46,588 nt of DNA, from assembly GCF_900113545.1 (NCBI RefSeq), contig NZ_FOPS01000012.1, forward strand, positions 1 to 46,588. The letters are read 5' to 3'. The position numbers were made by a program, and so were the translations under genes. Positions 23,957 to 33,410 of this stretch are shown in pieces. The stretch comes from Neisseria elongata subsp. elongata (GTDB lineage: Bacteria > Pseudomonadota > Gammaproteobacteria > Burkholderiales > Neisseriaceae). The notes beneath the pieces were generated by a model. The model ran no database searches, was not told the DNA's origin, and worked only from the letters and a program-made list of their open reading frames with translations. Each line of letters opens with the position of its first letter. The stretch's first letter is position 1.

Positions 23957-25243
23957 TTATCCGGCCATTGCGGCGAAAACTGCTTCTGCCGCCGCCACGG
24001 TTTCGTCTATCAGCTCGGGCGTGTGCGCGGCGGAAACGAAGCCCGCTTCGTAGGCCGACGGGCCGAAGGCAACGCCGCGTTCCAACATACCGTGGAAGAA
24101 ATGTTTGAAACCGTCGGTATTCGAGCGCGCCATGTCGGCGTAGTTTTGCGGCACATGATCGGCAAAATACAGGCCGAACATGCCGCCCACGCTGTCGGCG
24201 GTAAACGCTACGCCTACTTTGGCTGCGGCCGTCTGAAAGCCTTTAACCAACTGTTCGGTGCGCGCGGTCAGGTTTTCGTAGAAGCCTTCGCGCCGGATGA
24301 TTTCCAGTGTTTTCAAGCCGGCTGCGACGGCAATCGGGTTGCCCGACAAAGTACCCGCCTGATACACGCCGCCCAGCGGGGAGATGCAGGCCATGATGTC
24401 TTTGCGCCCGCCGAACGCCGCCAGCGGCATACCGCCGCCGATGACTTTGCCCATCGTGGTCAGGTCGGGCGTGATGCCGTGCAGCGACTGCGCGCCGCCG
24501 AGTGCGACGCGGAAACCGGTCATTACTTCATCGTAAATCAACACGGCGCCGTGTTTGGCGGTGAGGGAGCGCAGGGCGCGGACGAAGTTTTCAGACGGCC
24601 TGACCAGATTCATATTGCCCGCGAACGGTTCGACAATCACGCAGGCAATTTCGCCGCCGATTTTTTCAAACGTTTCTTCCAGTTGGGCGGTGTTGTTGTA
24701 TTCGAGCACCAGCGTGTGCTTGGTGAAATCGTCGGGCACGCCGGCGGAAGAAGGGTTGCCGAAGGTGAGCAGGCCGCTGCCGGCTTTGACCAGCAGGCTG
24801 TCGGAATGGCCGTGGTAGCAGCCTTCGAACTTGATGATTTTGTCGCGGCCGGTAAATCCGCGCGCGAGGCGGATGGCCGACATGGTGGCTTCGGTGCCGG
24901 AGCTGACCAGCCGCAGTTGTTCGACGCTGGGCACGAGTTCGGCGATTTTTTCGGCGATGACGATTTCCGCCTCGGTGGGCGCGCCGAACGACAAACCGCC
25001 CAACGCGGCTTCGCGCACGGCTTCGATGACTTCGAGGTGCGCGTGTCCGACAATCGCAGGCCCCCACGAGCCGACGTAATCGATGTAGCGCGTGCCGTTT
25101 TCGTCCCACACATACGCGCCTTGGGCTTTTTTGATGAAGCGTGGCACGCCGCCGACGCTGCCGAATGCGCGGACGGGGGAGTTTACGCCGCCGGGGATGA
25201 TGGCTTTGGCGCGGTTGAACAAGGTTTCGTTGCGGTCGGTCAT
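23957..25243 (-). CDS. hemL: Glutamate-1-semialdehyde 2,1-aminomutase
   Basis: PLP enzyme that makes 5-aminolevulinate for haem synthesis from glutamate-1-semialdehyde. With the ATG at 25243 ([13 protein letters not shown]) it has 428 residues; an ATG two codons earlier is also possible. The PLP lysine is K266 in [16 protein letters not shown]. The N-terminal [13 protein letters not shown] and [10 protein letters not shown] are family signatures. A DUS is read in frame (NLVRPSENF). The gene is bounded by a DUS upstream and the DUS terminator downstream. Confidence 0.97.
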   Translation of the reverse strand: MTDRNETLFNRAKAIIPGGVNSPVRAFGSVGGVPRFIKKAQGAYVWDENGTRYIDYVGSWGPAIVGHAHLEVIEAVREAALGGLSFGAPTEAEIVIAEKIAELVPSVEQLRLVSSGTEATMSAIRLARGFTGRDKIIKFEGCYHGHSDSLLVKAGSGLLTFGNPSSAGVPDDFTKHTLVLEYNNTAQLEETFEKIGGEIACVIVEPFAGNMNLVRPSENFVRALRSLTAKHGAVLIYDEVMTGFRVALGGAQSLHGITPDLTTMGKVIGGGMPLAAFGGRKDIMACISPLGGVYQAGTLSGNPIAVAAGLKTLEIIRREGFYENLTARTEQLVKGFQTAAAKVGVAFTADSVGGMFGLYFADHVPQNYADMARSNTDGFKHFFHGMLERGVAFGPSAYEAGFVSAAHTPELIDETVAAAEAVFAAMAG

Positions 25244-25352
25244 AATCATTCCTTTCGAGGCCGTCTGAAAATGCGGCCGGATAAATTTGCATCAGACGGT
25301 ATGATACCGTAAATCGGACCAAGCCATTCCGTTAATCCGTATCGATATCGAC

Positions 25353-25381
25353 TTGACCATATTTTATATAAATTTGATAAT
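25353..25381 (+). promoter_or_regulatory. Sigma70 promoter of the secreted-protein gene
   Basis: -35 TTGACC (25353-25358), a 17-base spacer and -10 GATAAT (25376-25381) in AT-rich DNA, about 100 bases before the start at 25480. Confidence 0.6.
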
Positions 25382-25479
25382 ATTTATCGTTTGTTAGATA
25401 ATCTTACCGTTTCTTCGGGGTCTCCCCGCCTGCAAACATTCATTGATTTTTATATTTTCCCCACATAATGAGGTTCCAT

Positions 25480-26181
25480 ATGAAAAAACGTAATGCCGTC
25501 ATTCTCAGTGCGGCTTTGGGTATTTCTGCTTCTTTCTGTACCTACGCCGCCGATTTCGGCCACGAGCAAACTTTGACCATCAGCGGCAAACCTGCCTATT
25601 TGGCCGAAACATCCGCCCGCGTTCTAGCCAATCAGAATGCCACTGCTCCGGAATTGGTAGAAGACATTACCGACGGTTTTGGCGCGAAAAAAATACCCGG
25701 CTACAAACTGATGGTAATGGGTCGTACCTATTCTATGGCCGCCGAAACCAAACCGCCGAAACAGGGTCAAACCCAATGGCGGGAAAATGCCTATGTCCAT
25801 AGGGGCATCAAATTGTATCTCGGCATTCCGGTTGCCGGCGGCAAAATGGATTTGGCCAATGCGAAGCTGATCAATATCGGCGTGGTGGATGATGACGGCG
25901 GCTCCGCCCCCCACGTTCCCGAAGAAAAAATCCGGCCGGTAGGCAAACAGTTGATGGGAAAAGATACAAAAATTGAAAAAGCCAAACTGCGCATCAGCGA
26001 ATTGGATTTTCCCGATATGGATAAAGGGGAAACCAGCGGCGGCGGCGTACGGCTGGAAGCGGAAGCCTTTATTGACGGCAAACCCGTCCACACCAAAATC
26101 AACAGCACATTTGCCCGCTTTTATACAGGCAAACCGGCCAGTGCCGGGGCATTCAAGGCTGATGCGCGTTTGATGAAATAA
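25480..26181 (+). CDS. Secreted protein of unknown function
   Basis: Protein of 233 residues starting at ATG 25480, with GAGG about six bases upstream; the ATG at 25468 is less likely. A signal peptide (KKRNAVILSAALGISASFCTYAADF) is cut after about residue 23, which points to the periplasm. The mature region has an even mix of charged and hydrophobic residues, with no cysteine and no transmembrane segment. A good promoter lies upstream and a GC-rich terminator downstream, so it is probably expressed alone. I do not recognise the family. Confidence 0.8.
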   Translation: MKKRNAVILSAALGISASFCTYAADFGHEQTLTISGKPAYLAETSARVLANQNATAPELVEDITDGFGAKKIPGYKLMVMGRTYSMAAETKPPKQGQTQWRENAYVHRGIKLYLGIPVAGGKMDLANAKLINIGVVDDDGGSAPHVPEEKIRPVGKQLMGKDTKIEKAKLRISELDFPDMDKGETSGGGVRLEAEAFIDGKPVHTKINSTFARFYTGKPASAGAFKADARLMK

Positions 26182-26198
26182 GCGAAGACAAAAAAATT

Positions 26199-26233
26199 AG
26201 GAGCTGCCCGCATTTCAAAAAGCAGCTCCTTTA
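26199..26233 (+). terminator. Intrinsic terminator of the secreted-protein gene
   Basis: AGGAGCTGC (26199-26207) pairs with GCAGCTCCT (26222-26230), followed by TTTA. It is one of the few terminators here not built from DUS. Confidence 0.75.
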
Positions 26234-26272
26234 TAATGCTTCCAGACAGGAGGCCGTCTGAAAAACCGTATG

Positions 26273-27142
26273 CTACCAACGCACCATCAGCGCACGGTGA
26301 TCCGAATGCCGCCAAGGCAAAGGTTCGGCACGCACCGGCTGTTTTGCCAAAACATGATCGAGGTTTAGCCCGAACGGCAGCCAGGTTGGCGTCCAAAACC
26401 GTGTTTGCGCCCGTATGCCCGCCGTTTCGGTAAAACTGCGGAACAGTGGCGAAAACGGGCTGCTGTTCAGATCGCCAACCACCAGCACATTTTCTTCCTT
26501 CCCGATGAATACGGCCGTCTGCGCCAAATATTCCTGCCGTTCCACCGCCAATGAGGCACTGACGGGCGGCGGCGGATGAAGGGCAAATAAGGCGGTATTG
26601 CCCGCTACCGCACGAATATACGGATAATCGCCGACAAACCTTACCTCACAGCCGGCCAGGGGCTTCCTGCTCCACACTGCCAGGGCAAACGGACTGTCCG
26701 ACTCCCATTCGCAACCATAGGGATAACTGCGGCGCAAAGCCTGCCATCCGCTGTCGGCCAAATCGATTTCCGCCAAAGCCAGCACTTCCGGCGCGGCAGC
26801 CAAAATCTTTGCCGATTCTTCGGCTGCCTTGGGATTATCGAGATTCACGTTGTACCACAACAGGCTGTGATGTGTTTCAGACGGCCTCTCCCCTTCGAAA
26901 GGCTGCGCCAGCCACAGCAACAGCACAGATGCCGCACCCAGCCATAGCCAACGTTTCCAACCACTGTCCAACCAAACCGCCAACACGAAAACGGCGGCAT
27001 AATAAGGCACAAAATGGCTGAACAACTCAGCCTGCCAATACGATGCGCCGATATTGCCCGCCAATACCGCAATCATCGATAAAACCGCCAATATCCGCAC
27101 CCTTTGAACGGCAAACTGCCGCCAACCGAATTTTTTATCCAT
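26273..27142 (-). CDS. Membrane-anchored endonuclease/exonuclease/phosphatase family protein
   Basis: Protein of about 289 residues (start at 27142, MDKKFGWRQF; an alternative ATG lies at 27163). The N-terminal third has two or three hydrophobic helices (IAVLSMIAVLAGNIGAS, VPYYAAVFVLAVWLDS, WLWLGAASVLLLWLA). The EEP catalytic domain follows, with ALAEIDL, VVGDLNSSPFSPLF (metal site), LDHVLA and the final catalytic SDHRALMVRW. Its substrate, nucleic acid or phospholipid-like, cannot be told. A DUS is read in frame near residue 90. It is divergent from the DUF2167 gene. Confidence 0.82.
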   Translation of the reverse strand: MDKKFGWRQFAVQRVRILAVLSMIAVLAGNIGASYWQAELFSHFVPYYAAVFVLAVWLDSGWKRWLWLGAASVLLLWLAQPFEGERPSETHHSLLWYNVNLDNPKAAEESAKILAAAPEVLALAEIDLADSGWQALRRSYPYGCEWESDSPFALAVWSRKPLAGCEVRFVGDYPYIRAVAGNTALFALHPPPPVSASLAVERQEYLAQTAVFIGKEENVLVVGDLNSSPFSPLFRSFTETAGIRAQTRFWTPTWLPFGLNLDHVLAKQPVRAEPLPWRHSDHRALMVRW

Positions 27143-27288
27143 ATTTTTCCAAACTGCAATCATATAATCATGTAACTATTGGCTTGCCTATTGTAAACTT
27201 CCACCTTCAACCGTATCGGAGCATACGGTATTGCTGCCGACCGCATCCATTTTTTACTCACCCATTTTACTTTACGGGAAATTCTGTC

Positions 27289-28239
27289 ATGAAAAACAAC
27301 CGCCTTGCCTGCGCCGTTTTAGCCGCTTTGCTGTCTATCCAAACCCTGCCGGCATCTGCCGCCAAACCTGATACCGCTTCAACTGTAGGAACACCCTCAC
27401 AGAACAATCCTGCTCCTGCAGATGCCAGACTTCCCGCCGACCTCGCCGAACAAATGGTTGTCGGCCCGGCGGTTATCGATTTGGGCAACCAGGCAAAACT
27501 GAAACTGCCCGCTAAAATGGTCTTTATCAAAAAAGAAGCCGCCAACACCATGATGGAGGAGGCCGGCAACGGTACAGACCCCAACCGTTACGGGCTGATT
27601 CTGCCGGAACAAGAGAATGATGAAAGCGATACTCCCTGGCTGGTGGATCTGACCTTTACCGATTCCGGTTACATCAAAGACGATGATGCCAAAGAATGGG
27701 ATGTCGAAGCCATGCTTGAACAATTGAAAGAAGGCACAACCGAACAAAACAAAGAACGTGCCGCCCGCAATCTGCCCGAATTGGAAACGCGCGGCTGGGT
27801 GGAAAAACCGCAATATGATGCCGCCAACCACCGGCTCATTTGGTCGATTGACGTTTACCACAAAAACGAACCTAACCAAAACCCATCCATCAATTACAAT
27901 ACCTTCCAGCTCGGCCGCGAGGGTTATATCGAACTGACCATGGTCAGCGATTTGAAAAACATAGAGGCATACAAACCCGTAGCACGGGAGTTGTTAGGCA
28001 ACATCGAATTCAACGAAGGCAAGCGTTACAGCGATTTCAATGCCGCCACCGACAAAGTGGCGGAATACGGATTGGCTGCCTTAGTCGGCGGATTGGCTGC
28101 GAAAAAACTGGGCTTGTTGGCCCTTGTCGGCGCATTGCTCGCCAAATTCGGCAAATTGATTGCTGTCGGCGTGATTGGGGCAGGCGCGCTGTTTAAAGGC
28201 TTATGGCGCAAAAAAGATAAAAACCAAAGCGAAGAATAA
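27289..28239 (+). CDS. DUF2167 membrane protein
   Basis: Protein of 316 residues from ATG 27289 (MKNNRLACAVLAALL). A signal peptide of about 24 residues is followed by the DUF2167 core, with LPAKMVFIKKEAA, YGLILPE, PWLVDLTFTDSGYIKDDDA and VEKPQYDAANHRLIWSIDV. Near the C-terminus two glycine/leucine-rich segments (LAALVGGLAAKKLGLLALVGALLAKFG and LIAVGVIGAGALFKGL) are transmembrane, then comes a basic tail. The function of the family is not established. A hairpin of mucosa-type DUS follows the stop. Confidence 0.88.
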   Translation: MKNNRLACAVLAALLSIQTLPASAAKPDTASTVGTPSQNNPAPADARLPADLAEQMVVGPAVIDLGNQAKLKLPAKMVFIKKEAANTMMEEAGNGTDPNRYGLILPEQENDESDTPWLVDLTFTDSGYIKDDDAKEWDVEAMLEQLKEGTTEQNKERAARNLPELETRGWVEKPQYDAANHRLIWSIDVYHKNEPNQNPSINYNTFQLGREGYIELTMVSDLKNIEAYKPVARELLGNIEFNEGKRYSDFNAATDKVAEYGLAALVGGLAAKKLGLLALVGALLAKFGKLIAVGVIGAGALFKGLWRKKDKNQSEE

Positions 28240-28254
28240 GTCCCTGAGAAACCA

Positions 28255-28287
28255 AAAAGGTCGTCTGAAAATTTTCAGACGACCTTT
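28255..28287. terminator. Hairpin of mucosa-type DUS between DUF2167 gene and gltX
   Basis: AGGTCGTCTGAA (28258-28269) faces TTCAGACGACCT (28274-28285), followed by T residues. It serves two convergent genes. The dialect differs from the AG-DUS around it. Confidence 0.78.
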
Positions 28288-28295
28288 TCAACGCT

Positions 28296-29690
28296 TTAAG
28301 AACGTATCCGTTTCAACACTTCTTCCTTGCCAATTAGTGCCAACACGGCATCGACGCTGGGTGTTTTCGCCGTGCCGCAGACGGCGAGGCGCAGGGGCAT
28401 GCCGAGTTTGCCCATTTTGATGCCTTCTTCGTCGCAGAAGGGTTTGAACAGGTCGTGGATGGCTTCGGCGTTCCAGTCTTCCAGCCCTTCGAGGCGTTCG
28501 GCGAAGCGCAGCATACGGGTGGCGGCTTCGTCGTCCCAGTGTTTCTGCACGTCCGCTTCGGCGGGCGTTTGTTTGACGTAGAAGTAGAGGCACTCGTCGG
28601 CGAGCGTGTTCAGGTCTTGGGCGCGGTCTTTGACCAATGCCAACACGTCTTCCAACGCGGGTTTTGCCGTGTCGTAAATGTCGTGCAGGGCGAGGCGGGG
28701 TTTGACGAGTTCGGCGAGTTTCTCGTTGGGCGTGATTTTGATGTGTTCGCCGTTAATCCAGTAGAGTTTCTTCAAGTCCATGCGGCTTGGAGACGGCGAA
28801 ACATCTTTCAAATCAAACCATTCAATGAATTGTTCCATCGTGAAGAACTCGTCGTCGCCGTGCGCCCAGCCCAAACGCGCCAGATAGTTGAGCATGGCTT
28901 CGGGCAGGATGCCCATCGCGCCGAAATCGGTGATGGCGACGGTATCGCCGCTGCGTTTGGAGATTTTTTTGCCTTGTTCGTTGAGAATCATGGGCAGGTG
29001 GCCGTATTCGGGCAGGTTCGCGCCGATGGCTTTTAAGATATTGATTTGTTTCGGGGTATTGTTCACATGGTCGTCGCCGCGGATAACGTGGGTAACGCCC
29101 ATGTCGTAGTCGTCCACCACGACGCAGAAGTTGTAGGTCGGCGTGCCGTCGGCGCGGGCGATAATCAGGTCGTCGAGTGCTTCGTTGGGAATGGAGATTT
29201 CGCCTTTGACCAAGTCCGTCCACTTGGTAACGCCTTCCAAAGGCGTTTTGAAGCGGACGACAGGTTGCACGTCGGCAGGGATTTCGGGCAGGGTTTTGCC
29301 TGCTTCGGGACGCCAGCGGCGGTCGTAAGTCGCCGTGCCTTCTTTTTCGGCTTTCTCGCGCATGGCTTCCAGCTCTTCTTTGCTGCAATAGCAGTAGTAG
29401 GCGGCACCTTTTTCCAAGAGTTCGGCAATGACTTCTTTATAGCGGTCGAAACGGCGGGTTTGGTACACGACGTTGTCGGCGTTGTCGTAGTTCAGGCCGA
29501 CCCATTTCATGCCGTCGAGGATGATGTTGACGGATTCGGCAGTAGAGCGCGCCAAGTCGGTGTCTTCGATACGCAATAGGAACTCGCCTTTATGATGGCG
29601 GGCAAACGCCCATGAAAACAAGGCGGTGCGCACGCCGCCGATGTGCAGGTAGCCGGTGGGGCTGGGGGCGAAACGGGTTTTGACTGTCAT
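28296..29690 (-). CDS. gltX: Glutamyl-tRNA synthetase
   Basis: Class I synthetase of 464 residues that charges tRNA-Glu. The HIGH motif is HIGG at 16-19 (PSPTGYLHIGG), and the KMSKS-like motif is KISKRSG in the middle of the protein. A C-terminal anticodon-binding region follows. Length is normal for a bacterial GltX. Because glutamyl-tRNA also feeds haem synthesis, its product supplies the pathway of hemL, although the genes are apart. It converges with the DUF2167 gene. Confidence 0.96.
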   Translation of the reverse strand: MTVKTRFAPSPTGYLHIGGVRTALFSWAFARHHKGEFLLRIEDTDLARSTAESVNIILDGMKWVGLNYDNADNVVYQTRRFDRYKEVIAELLEKGAAYYCYCSKEELEAMREKAEKEGTATYDRRWRPEAGKTLPEIPADVQPVVRFKTPLEGVTKWTDLVKGEISIPNEALDDLIIARADGTPTYNFCVVVDDYDMGVTHVIRGDDHVNNTPKQINILKAIGANLPEYGHLPMILNEQGKKISKRSGDTVAITDFGAMGILPEAMLNYLARLGWAHGDDEFFTMEQFIEWFDLKDVSPSPSRMDLKKLYWINGEHIKITPNEKLAELVKPRLALHDIYDTAKPALEDVLALVKDRAQDLNTLADECLYFYVKQTPAEADVQKHWDDEAATRMLRFAERLEGLEDWNAEAIHDLFKPFCDEEGIKMGKLGMPLRLAVCGTAKTPSVDAVLALIGKEEVLKRIRS

Positions 29691-29722
29691 GTTGTTTCCA
29701 ATATTTATGTAAGATATTTAAT

Positions 29723-30280
29723 TTAAAACAGAGGGATACGGTGGCTTTCCAAATCCAATAATGCCTGTTTGCGCGGCAATCCTCCGGCATAGCCGGTCAG
29801 CTTGCCGTTGCTGCCGATAACGCGATGGCAGGGAATGATGATGGAGATTTTGTTTGCACCGTTGGCGGCAGCTACTGCACGAACGGCTTTAGGATTAGCC
29901 AAAGCTTCGGCTTGCTGTTTGTAGCTGCACGTATCGCCATAAGGTATGGTTTGCAGGATATGCCAAACCTGCTGTTGAAACGGCGTGCCGATTAAATCAA
30001 GCGGTATGTCGAAGTTTTGCCGCCGGCCGGCAAAGTATTCGGCCAATTGGCGGCGCAGGTTTTCAGTATCGGCGTTCTTTTGTTCAATACATTCCTCCGC
30101 ATTATGGTGTTTCATAACGGCCTGTAATTCACGCGATAAAGTCTGTTGGTCGGTAAATTCGAGCAGGCACAGCCCTTTTCTGCTGAATACGGCTGTCATT
30201 TCACCAAGCGGAGTATCTATTTCGATGCGGTTTAAACTATCAGCGGCGTTTTCAGACGGCCTTTGGATGTGATTATTCAT
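29723..30280 (-). CDS. ogt: Methylated-DNA--protein-cysteine methyltransferase
   Basis: Suicide repair protein that removes alkyl groups from O6-alkylguanine. With the ATG at 30280 (MNNHIQRPSEN) it has 185 residues. The acceptor cysteine is C151 in IIPCHRVIG, preceded by the helix-turn-helix with RAVAAANGAN. The start overlaps the end of the upstream IMPACT-family gene by 8 bases, so both are translated from one message. The longer frame to 30349 lies within that gene and is not used. Residues 7-10 come from a DUS. Confidence 0.93.
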   Translation of the reverse strand: MNNHIQRPSENAADSLNRIEIDTPLGEMTAVFSRKGLCLLEFTDQQTLSRELQAVMKHHNAEECIEQKNADTENLRRQLAEYFAGRRQNFDIPLDLIGTPFQQQVWHILQTIPYGDTCSYKQQAEALANPKAVRAVAAANGANKISIIIPCHRVIGSNGKLTGYAGGLPRKQALLDLESHRIPLF

Positions 30281-30890
30281 CTTCCATATTTCCTTGCTCA
30301 CTGATATCAATCGCACGCGTCTGCCGCCAAGCAGCCAAACAGTTTTCATAATTGGCTTGCGGGATACACATGGTCAGACGACAGTCGAGTTGCAAATCTT
30401 GTGCAATAATTTCAGCCTGATGCTGTTTGGCAATCCTCACGGCATCGTTCAAATTTGGATAATCGCAACGCAAAAAGACGGTTTTCTCAATGTTTTTTTC
30501 TACTATATCGGCAGTTTTCAAGGCTTCGGCTGCAGCTGTTTTGTAAGCATGTATCAAGCCCGGAACACCCAGCAGTGTACCGCCGAAATAGCGCACGACA
30601 ATAATCAATACATCGGTCAGACCGAAAGAATCAATCTGCCCCAATATCGGCCGTCCTGCACTGCCGGAAGGTTCTCCATCATCATTGGCACGAAATTGCA
30701 GGCCGTCTGTACCGAGGCGGTAGGCATAACACCAATGCCGCGCCTTATGATGCGCCTGTCGCTGGTCATCTACCAGTTTTTTTACCTCTTCAGTGGTACG
30801 TATCGGGTAGACGTAGGCAATAAAACGGCTGCCCTTATCTTTAAATTCGGCTTCAACCGATGCGGACAGGGTACGAAAAGTATCAGCCAT
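30273..30890 (-). CDS. yigZ: IMPACT (YigZ) family protein
   Basis: Cytoplasmic protein of 205 residues starting at ATG 30890 (MADTFRTLSASVEAEFKDKGSRF). The UPF0029 N-terminal domain is marked by RANDDGEPSGSAGRPILGQI and the VVRYFGGTLLGVPGLIHAYKTAA stretch; a ferredoxin-like C-terminal domain follows. Eukaryotic IMPACT relatives act in translation control; the bacterial function is uncertain. It forms an overlapping pair with ogt. The longer frame to 31010 contains a DUS and looks non-coding at its start. Confidence 0.9.
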   Translation of the reverse strand: MADTFRTLSASVEAEFKDKGSRFIAYVYPIRTTEEVKKLVDDQRQAHHKARHWCYAYRLGTDGLQFRANDDGEPSGSAGRPILGQIDSFGLTDVLIIVVRYFGGTLLGVPGLIHAYKTAAAEALKTADIVEKNIEKTVFLRCDYPNLNDAVRIAKQHQAEIIAQDLQLDCRLTMCIPQANYENCLAAWRQTRAIDISEQGNMEDE

Positions 30891-31116
30891 ATTCAGACGG
30901 CCTTCCTGACAATAAAAACCGCTTTGCAGACCGCCGACAATAAGCCTTCCATCTTTTTGAAACGGATATTGAAACCGCACATGAAGCACACCCTTTCCAC
31001 ACCATTCCAATCATAGTTGCGTCTTGACTGTATCGGATTTTGGATTTGAAAAATGATGGATTTAAAAGCACAGGCCGTCTGAAAGAGGATGCTTTTAAGT
31101 TTCCGTTCAGACGGCC

Positions 31117-31132
31117 TGTTTCACGTGAAACG
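31117..31132. promoter_or_regulatory. ParB-binding site parS (one mismatch)
   Basis: TGTTTCACGTGAAACG matches the universal parS TGTTTCACGTGAAACA at 15 of 16 positions. It lies just after the etfA stop. parS sites cluster near the replication origin. Confidence 0.85.
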
Positions 31133-31134
31133 CC

Positions 31135-32070
31135 TTATTGTTTCAGTGCTGTCGTCAATTGCGGCACGATATCAAACAAATCGCCCACTATACCGTAATC
31201 CGCCGCATTGAAAATTGCCGCTTCGGGATCTTTATTGATAGCAACCACGGTTTTACTGTCCTGCATGCCGGCGATGTGCTGAATCGCGCCGGATATGCCG
31301 ACCGCGATATACAGCTCGGGCGCAACTACTTTGCCGGTTTGGCCGACCTGATAATCGTTGGGCGCATATTCGGCATCAACGGCCGCACGGGACGCGCCTA
31401 TTGCCGCACCCAGAACATCGGCCAGCGGGATCAGCACGGCATCAAAATTCTCTTTGCTACCCAAACCTTTGCCACCGGACACCACTATACGCGCCTGTGT
31501 CAGTTCGGGACGTTCTGATTGCGGCAGCTCGCGGCTGACAAAGCGGCTGATATTTTGCGCGGGCGTAGGTGCGGCAGAAACGGTTTCGGCCGAACCGCCG
31601 TCTGCGGCGGCATCAAAAGCGGTGGTACGGAAAGTCAGTACCAATTTCGGCTCTGTACATTTCAATGTAATCAGTGCGTTTCCGGCGTAAATCGGACGTA
31701 CAAAGGTATCACCGTCTATGATTTCAACCACATCGGATACTTGCGAACAATCCAACAAAGCAGCAATGCGCGGCATCAGATTTTTGCCGAAGGCATCGGC
31801 AGCGGAAGCAATGTACCGGTAATCGGCAGCCAGAGACACGACCAAGGGAGCGAGTTCTTCTGCCAATGCTTCGGCATAATGCGGCGCATCGGCCAGCAAT
31901 ACTTTTTCCACACCGGCCACTTTTACCGCCTGCTCTACCACAGCCGACGCGCCGCTGCCCGCCACCAGCATGTGTACACTACCCAGTTTGGCAGCGGCGG
32001 AAACAGCATGGAGGACGGACGGATTCAAGGTTTGATTATTGTGTTCTGCTATCACTAATACGTTCATCAT
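31135..32070 (-). CDS. etfA: Electron transfer flavoprotein, alpha subunit
   Basis: FAD-binding subunit of the ETF heterodimer, which carries electrons from acyl-CoA and similar dehydrogenases to the quinone pool. The C-terminal FAD domain has the signature VVSGGKGLGSKENF, followed by GQTGKVVAPELYIAVGISGAIQH and INKDPEAAIF. Length is 311 residues (or 310 from the second ATG). The gene starts 8 bases after the etfB stop, so the two are one operon. A parS site lies immediately downstream. Confidence 0.96.
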   Translation of the reverse strand: MMNVLVIAEHNNQTLNPSVLHAVSAAAKLGSVHMLVAGSGASAVVEQAVKVAGVEKVLLADAPHYAEALAEELAPLVVSLAADYRYIASAADAFGKNLMPRIAALLDCSQVSDVVEIIDGDTFVRPIYAGNALITLKCTEPKLVLTFRTTAFDAAADGGSAETVSAAPTPAQNISRFVSRELPQSERPELTQARIVVSGGKGLGSKENFDAVLIPLADVLGAAIGASRAAVDAEYAPNDYQVGQTGKVVAPELYIAVGISGAIQHIAGMQDSKTVVAINKDPEAAIFNAADYGIVGDLFDIVPQLTTALKQ

Positions 32071-32077
32071 TTTCTCC

Positions 32078-32824
32078 TTAAATCACTTTGGCAGCTTTGA
32101 GTTTTTCTACCAATTCAGCCACACTGCCGACTTTTTCGCCGGCCTTCCGCACTTTCGGTTCGGCGTAGGACACCGCCTGCATACGGGGTGCCGTATTTAC
32201 ACCTAATTCTTCGGGCGTGGATTTTTCCAACGGTTTTTTCTTAGCCTGCATAATCTGCGGCAGTTTGACGTAACGCGGTTCATTCAGGCGCAAATCCGCA
32301 CTGATAACGGCAGGCAGTTTCAGGGCGACCGTTTCCATTCCCCCGTCGATTTCACGCGTTACCACGGCTTCACCGCCGTCAATTTCCAATTTTCCGGCAA
32401 ATGTACCTTGCGGCGCATTCATCAGAGCAGCCAGCATTTGGGCGGTTTGATTGGCATCGTCATCTATCGCCTGTTTACCCAACAGCAGGATTTGCGGCTG
32501 CTCTTTGTCGGCCACAGCTTTGAGCAATTTGGCCACAGCCAGCGGTTCTAAAGCGGCTTCGGTTTCAACGTGGACGGCGCGGTCGGCACCCATGGCCAAA
32601 GCAGTGCGCAGGGTGTCTTCGCATTTTTTGCCGCCCAGCGACACGGCGACGATTTCACTTACTTTACCCGCCTCTTTAAGGCGTACGGCTTCTTCCACCG
32701 CAATTTCGTCAAACGGGTTCATCGACATTTTGACGTTGCCGATGTCCACGTCCGAGCCATCGGCCTTTACCCGCACTTTGACGTTGTAATCCACCACGCG
32801 CTTTACGGCGACCAGTGCTTTCAT
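32078..32824 (-). CDS. etfB: Electron transfer flavoprotein, beta subunit
   Basis: AMP-binding partner of EtfA, 248 residues. The N-terminus [19 protein letters not shown] and [18 protein letters not shown] are typical, as are the GADRAVHV and [14 protein letters not shown] segments around the AMP site. It is the first gene of etfBA, with a ribosome-binding GAAAGGAA a few bases before its start. The upstream 240 bases to the next gene are AT-rich and may hold the promoter, but no clear -35/-10 pair stands out. Confidence 0.96.
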   Translation of the reverse strand: MKALVAVKRVVDYNVKVRVKADGSDVDIGNVKMSMNPFDEIAVEEAVRLKEAGKVSEIVAVSLGGKKCEDTLRTALAMGADRAVHVETEAALEPLAVAKLLKAVADKEQPQILLLGKQAIDDDANQTAQMLAALMNAPQGTFAGKLEIDGGEAVVTREIDGGMETVALKLPAVISADLRLNEPRYVKLPQIMQAKKKPLEKSTPEELGVNTAPRMQAVSYAEPKVRKAGEKVGSVAELVEKLKAAKVI

Positions 32825-33061
32825 TGGAATTCCTTTCGACTATATTTTGAAGAAATTATTTTGATTTTTCGGATTGCCGAATCGAATGTTTTCACACACG
32901 GGTTTACACAAATCGCAGCCTTGTCCCTATTTGAAAATTTGCATTTTCTTCCGAACAAATCCCAGCCTTACGACCCGAACAAGGATAAGGTCCGCATAGG
33001 AAATTTTTGATAAAACCAAACATCGGCGCACAATCAATAAACTGTAATACCGTTAATTTTT

Positions 33062-33389
33062 TTAAATATCCGGCAATGTTTCCGACCAAACAATACAAAA
33101 TGTACCGCCGCCGTATCCGGACTGCCAACCTGCTGTCAAAGCCTTGCGAATAGCGGCGGCAACTGTTTTAGGGCTAACAACGCTGTGAGGTACGTCATGC
33201 ATAATGTCATATCGTGCGGCATTCATCTTAACGTGCAATAAACTGCCGCGTATATTTTCCTGCGCAACGGCAAAAGTAAGCGGTTCGGCATAATCAGCTT
33301 GCCCGCGCGAAGGCTTGCGGCGGATCACCCAACGATACACTGTGCCGTCTACAACAATTCGGCGGCTGCCTTTTTTTCGTTATCGACAT
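33062..33389 (-). pseudogene. Small protein of unknown function, frameshifted at a 7-T tract
   Basis: The open frame of 92 codons (33062-33340) can only start at GTG and looks truncated. Reading on upstream, the frame has no start before a stop. A second frame opens at ATG 33389 (MSITKK) and would join it exactly if the run of seven A on the coding strand (plus-strand T at 33371-33377) had six. The repaired 109-residue protein would read MSITKKGSRRIVVDGTVYRW and on. This could be a true pseudogene, phase variation, or a sequencing slip. It begins 22 bases after the waaC stop, so it would be co-expressed with waaC. The family is unknown to me. Confidence 0.6.
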
Positions 33390-33410
33390 TATTTGTTACT
33401 TCATCTGTTT

